From Chloroflexota bacterium (GTDB taxonomy: Bacteria > Chloroflexota > Chloroflexia > Thermomicrobiales > UBA6265): 13,761 bases of DNA. The stretch lies in assembly GCA_023415845.1 (NCBI GenBank), contig JAEZJB010000051.1, positions 1-13,761 of the forward strand, in the 5' to 3' direction. A program made the translations under genes and the position numbers. Positions 12,821 through 13,761 of this stretch are shown here, piece by piece (positions within the stretch are counted from its first letter, which is position 1; every line of letters begins with the position of its first letter). The notes under the pieces were generated by a model. That model saw only the letters and a program-made list of their open reading frames with translations, ran no database searches and was not told the DNA's origin.

Positions 12821-13761
12821 ATGTCGTTGCCGTTGCCTGTCTCTCGCGATGAAGCCCGCTGGTTGGCGGTATCGGCTGCCGGCCTGGCGAGGCGACCGTT
12901 TCGCCGCCGGGCTACAGCTGACGACATGCTGCAGGTCATCCGCGATCTTGGCATGGTGCAGGTAGACACCATCAGCGTCATCTCCCGATCGCACGAGACC
13001 GTGCTATGGAGCAGGCTGGGCGCCTATGATATTGCCGAGTTCCAGACCCTATATGAACCGCGGCTGGCGTTGACCGAATACCTGGCCCATGCCGCGGCGA
13101 TCATTCCGCTCGAATCGTTGCGCCTGTTCCGGGGGTACATGCATCGCGCACGCCAGCGAGACGACTGGGCAGCCGCTCCGGAGAATCGCGCGGTGATGGA
13201 CGCCGTGGTGGAGCGAGTTGCGACGGAAGGACCGCTGGGGTCGCGGCATTTCGAGCGTCCGGATGACGATCGGCGGGCTGAGCAATGGGAATGGTATGGA
13301 CTGAAGCCGGAGCGGCGCGCACTCGATGCCCTCTGGGTGCGGGGTGAACTCGTCCTGCGCAAGCGGGAGACCGGATTCAATCGGATCTTCGATTTGCCGG
13401 AACGCGTGATACCGGGGTTCTGGGACGGTCCGGTCATTGATTCCGAGGAGCGCGACCGGTCGATGGTCTTGAAATCGCTCGAGGCGTTGGGTGTCGGGAC
13501 CGCCGGGTGGGTTTCCGACTACTTCCGCACGGGTGGACCGTCGCATGTGCCGGTGACACGGGCCAGGGCGCTGCTCAACCAGCTCGAACGCGAGGGGATT
13601 TTGACCCGGCTCAGCGTGCGTGGCATCGACGAGCCGGTGTGGATGCTTGCCGAGCGGCAAGCATTGCTTGATCAATTCCGCGCCGGGCGGCAGCGTCCCT
13701 CGCTGACGACGCTACTCTCGCCGTTCGACAATCTGGTCTGGAACCGGGATCGGGACGAGCG
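12821..13761 (+). CDS. YcaQ/AlkX-type winged-helix DNA glycosylase, 3' end outside window
   Basis: 313 codons are present and the frame is open to the window edge; the family is about 400 residues, so the last quarter is missing. These proteins (HTH_42 / winged-helix DNA-binding family) remove alkylated bases and unhook DNA cross-links. The block MVQVDTISVISRSHETVLWSRLG at about 45-67 carries the QxD motif (Gln47, Asp49) used by YcaQ for catalysis, and SPFDNLVWNRDR near the break is the conserved signature. Winged-helix segments are suggested around 170-280. ATG 12821 is chosen because GGAG at 12810-12813 gives 7-base spacing; the in-frame ATG at 12815 would be too close. The 91-base gap to the GT gene holds a possible ribosome-site hairpin and no clear promoter. 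Confidence 0.88.
   Translation, partial: MSLPLPVSRDEARWLAVSAAGLARRPFRRRATADDMLQVIRDLGMVQVDTISVISRSHETVLWSRLGAYDIAEFQTLYEPRLALTEYLAHAAAIIPLESLRLFRGYMHRARQRDDWAAAPENRAVMDAVVERVATEGPLGSRHFERPDDDRRAEQWEWYGLKPERRALDALWVRGELVLRKRETGFNRIFDLPERVIPGFWDGPVIDSEERDRSMVLKSLEALGVGTAGWVSDYFRTGGPSHVPVTRARALLNQLEREGILTRLSVRGIDEPVWMLAERQALLDQFRAGRQRPSLTTLLSPFDNLVWNRDRDE

Overview
This is a GC-rich bacterial chromosome segment with every recognisable gene on the + strand. Its centre is a complete F1Fo ATP synthase operon in the order atpZ/I-B-E-F-H-A-G-D-C. Upstream lie an SCO1664-family kinase-fold protein (60-833) and a proline racemase superfamily enzyme (879-1883). Downstream come murA (10120-11475), a stand-alone response-regulator receiver (11564-11977) overlapping a polyprenol-phosphate mannosyltransferase-like GT2 enzyme (11974-12729), and a YcaQ-type winged-helix DNA glycosylase cut off by the window end (12821-13761). 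No tRNA, rRNA, CRISPR array, transposon or prophage gene was seen.

The source is probably a high-GC Chloroflexota (Thermomicrobia-like) or an actinomycete relative. Pointers are the SCO1664 family, atpC followed by murA, a MurA with Asp in place of the catalytic Cys, several GTG starts and a TAGGCT-like -10 box. Separate atpF and atpH genes argue against mycobacteria. This assignment is inference.

The eight structural atp genes encode a (AtpB), c (AtpE), b (AtpF), delta (AtpH), alpha (AtpA), gamma (AtpG), beta (AtpD) and epsilon (AtpC), with the small membrane assembly protein AtpZ/AtpI first. The c subunit has Glu67 as ion carrier and lacks the Gln and Ser ligands of sodium-type rings, so the enzyme is probably proton-coupled. 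Subunit a has an unusual acidic insert and a His/Asp-rich tail. An extended -10 promoter lies just before atpZ, with an inverted repeat abutting it.

The most unusual signal is not a protein. The gaps between the atp genes are long (71-194 bases), and every gap from atpB onward contains a strong perfect or near-perfect hairpin, most with unrelated sequences. Two hairpins that flank atpE share the same 11-base 5' arm. The atpG-atpD gap folds on paper into several helices starting at the atpG stop codon. These look like intercistronic elements that set the dose of each subunit by RNA processing, stabilisation, attenuation or translation control. All pairings were read by eye; no folding energies or database searches were run.
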